In this document: piece after piece, positions 39,984 to 40,370 of the stretch
How positions within the stretch are numbered: position 1 is the stretch's first letter
Layout: the number at the start of each line of letters is the position of its first letter
Origin: Clostridia bacterium
Lineage (GTDB): Bacteria > Bacillota > Clostridia > Oscillospirales > CAG-272
Direction of reading: 5' to 3'
Assembly: GCA_017547755.1 (NCBI GenBank)
Contig: JAFYOX010000038.1
Location: 1 to 40,370, forward strand
DNA length: 40,370 nt
The notes under the pieces: generated by a model
Told to the model about the DNA's origin: nothing
The model's input: the letters and a program-made list of their open reading frames with translations, nothing else
The model's database searches: none
Made by a program: the position numbers and the translations under genes

Positions 39984-40370
39984 TTATCTCTTCTTGGAGA
40001 TTGCGTAGCCTGCTGCGGAGATGAGGGCAGCAACTGCTGCGATCACACCGAAGTCGAAAGTCTGAGCTGCTTCTTCAACAACTTCTGCCGCGGAAGTTTC
40101 TTCCGCAACGGGAGTTTCTTCTTCAACAGGAGCTTCAACTACTTCTTCAACCACAGGAGCTTCGATTACAGCGTCGGATGCAAATGCAACCATTTCCCAG
40201 ATGGAGTTGCCCCATGCGGTGTTTCTTCTGGTGCAGTTGATCTTGATGTAGCGAGCGGCAACAGCGTCCCAACTGTGGGATACTGCTTCGCCTGCGGGAG
40301 AAGCTGCGGTTGCGTTGTCGGTCACGGTCGCAACTACGGTCCAGTTTGCGTTGTCTTCGCTGACTTCTAC
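39984..40370 (-). CDS. C-terminal part of a surface protein with F5/8-type C domain (runs off the window)
   Basis: Only the last 128 residues are in the window; the 5' part lies beyond 40370. The visible N-terminal part (VEVSEDNANWTVVATV, then AARYIKINCTRRNTAWGNSI followed by WEMVAF) is the end of a discoidin / F5/8 type C (CBM32-like) domain, usually carbohydrate-binding. It is followed by a Glu/Pro/Val-rich spacer (VVEEVVEAPVEEETP) and a C-terminal hydrophobic helix with SKKR end, but without LPxTG. The product should be anchored in the membrane and displayed outside. The enzymatic domain, if any, is not visible. Confidence 0.85.
   Translation of the reverse strand, partial: VEVSEDNANWTVVATVTDNATAASPAGEAVSHSWDAVAARYIKINCTRRNTAWGNSIWEMVAFASDAVIEAPVVEEVVEAPVEEETPVAEETSAAEVVEEAAQTFDFGVIAAVAALISAAGYAISKKR

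Noticed and set aside
1-40370. CRISPR arrays or phage genes
   Set aside because: No regularly spaced direct repeats with unique spacers, and no integrase, capsid, portal or terminase-like frame was seen on either strand.

Overview
The window looks like a chromosomal segment of an uncultured anaerobic Bacillota, most likely class Clostridia (Oscillospirales-like). The reasons are the fairly GC-rich coding DNA with AT-rich spacers, near-consensus sigma-A promoters (TTGACA-17-TATAAT, several with TGN-extended -10 boxes), AGGAG-type ribosome binding sites, a Cys T-box riboswitch, a Clostridia-type DUF6062 gene, and a miaB / YmcA-YlbF-like gene / mutS / mutL order that matches the Bacillus subtilis ymcB-ymcA-(cotE)-mutS-mutL neighbourhood. 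The assignment is inferred; no rRNA is present.

Layout, left to right. (1) 1-2465: the end of a hairpin-rich dispersed element, a tRNA-Leu(GAG) with its own promoter and terminator, then a tightly overlapped operon NusG-domain-II protein / Gx transporter / ApbE, resembling flavin and electron-transfer accessory sets. (2) 2509-10659: miaB, a YlbF/YmcA-like protein with a Cys-rich tail, a 145-bp MITE-like hairpin, mutS, mutL and tgt, so tRNA modification and mismatch repair. (3) 10776-12905: two lipoate-ligase paralogues flanking a free-standing 82-aa lipoyl-domain protein. (4) 13055-16599: recA, then a ~550-bp dispersed element, then recF-recX overlapping by 4 bp. (5) 16637-17366: a ~730-bp imperfect palindrome. 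(6) 17471-21170: rimO, pgsA, an 8-oxoguanine glycosylase and a DUF6062 protein. (7) 21423-25074, minus strand: cysE-CPBP protease-cysS behind a T-box with a TGC specifier. (8) 25101-25658: second full copy of the dispersed element. (9) 25753-29699: divergent winged-helix regulator and SLOG/DUF1273 gene, then gpmI and pgeF. (10) 29872-34824: Gld-type ABC system (ATPase, permease, GldG-like protein, DUF4340 protein). (11) 35001-36179: unusual Gfo/Idh/MocA protein. (12) 36355-38039, minus strand: two paralogous unknown proteins, each with a second in-frame start behind a GGAGG site. (13) 38267-40370, minus strand: solute-binding lipoprotein and the end of a surface protein with an F5/8-type C domain.

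The coding content is mostly housekeeping: genome maintenance (mutS, mutL, recA, recF, recX, ogg), RNA modification (miaB, tgt, rimO), lipoylation and cysteine supply/use. The unusual material lies in the spacers and in the paralogous pair. The ~550-bp element has two ends that carry the same ordered set of hairpins in inverted orientation, with stems that differ between copies but still pair. A second family of short terminator hairpins with a common tail sits at many gene ends. The giant palindrome after recX and the 145-bp hairpin before mutS are two further, separate inverted-repeat structures. The paralogous pair at 36.3-38.0 kb combines an N-terminal module resembling the PLMP/RRXRR domain of IscB-like proteins with a duplicated leader and apparent dual translation starts.
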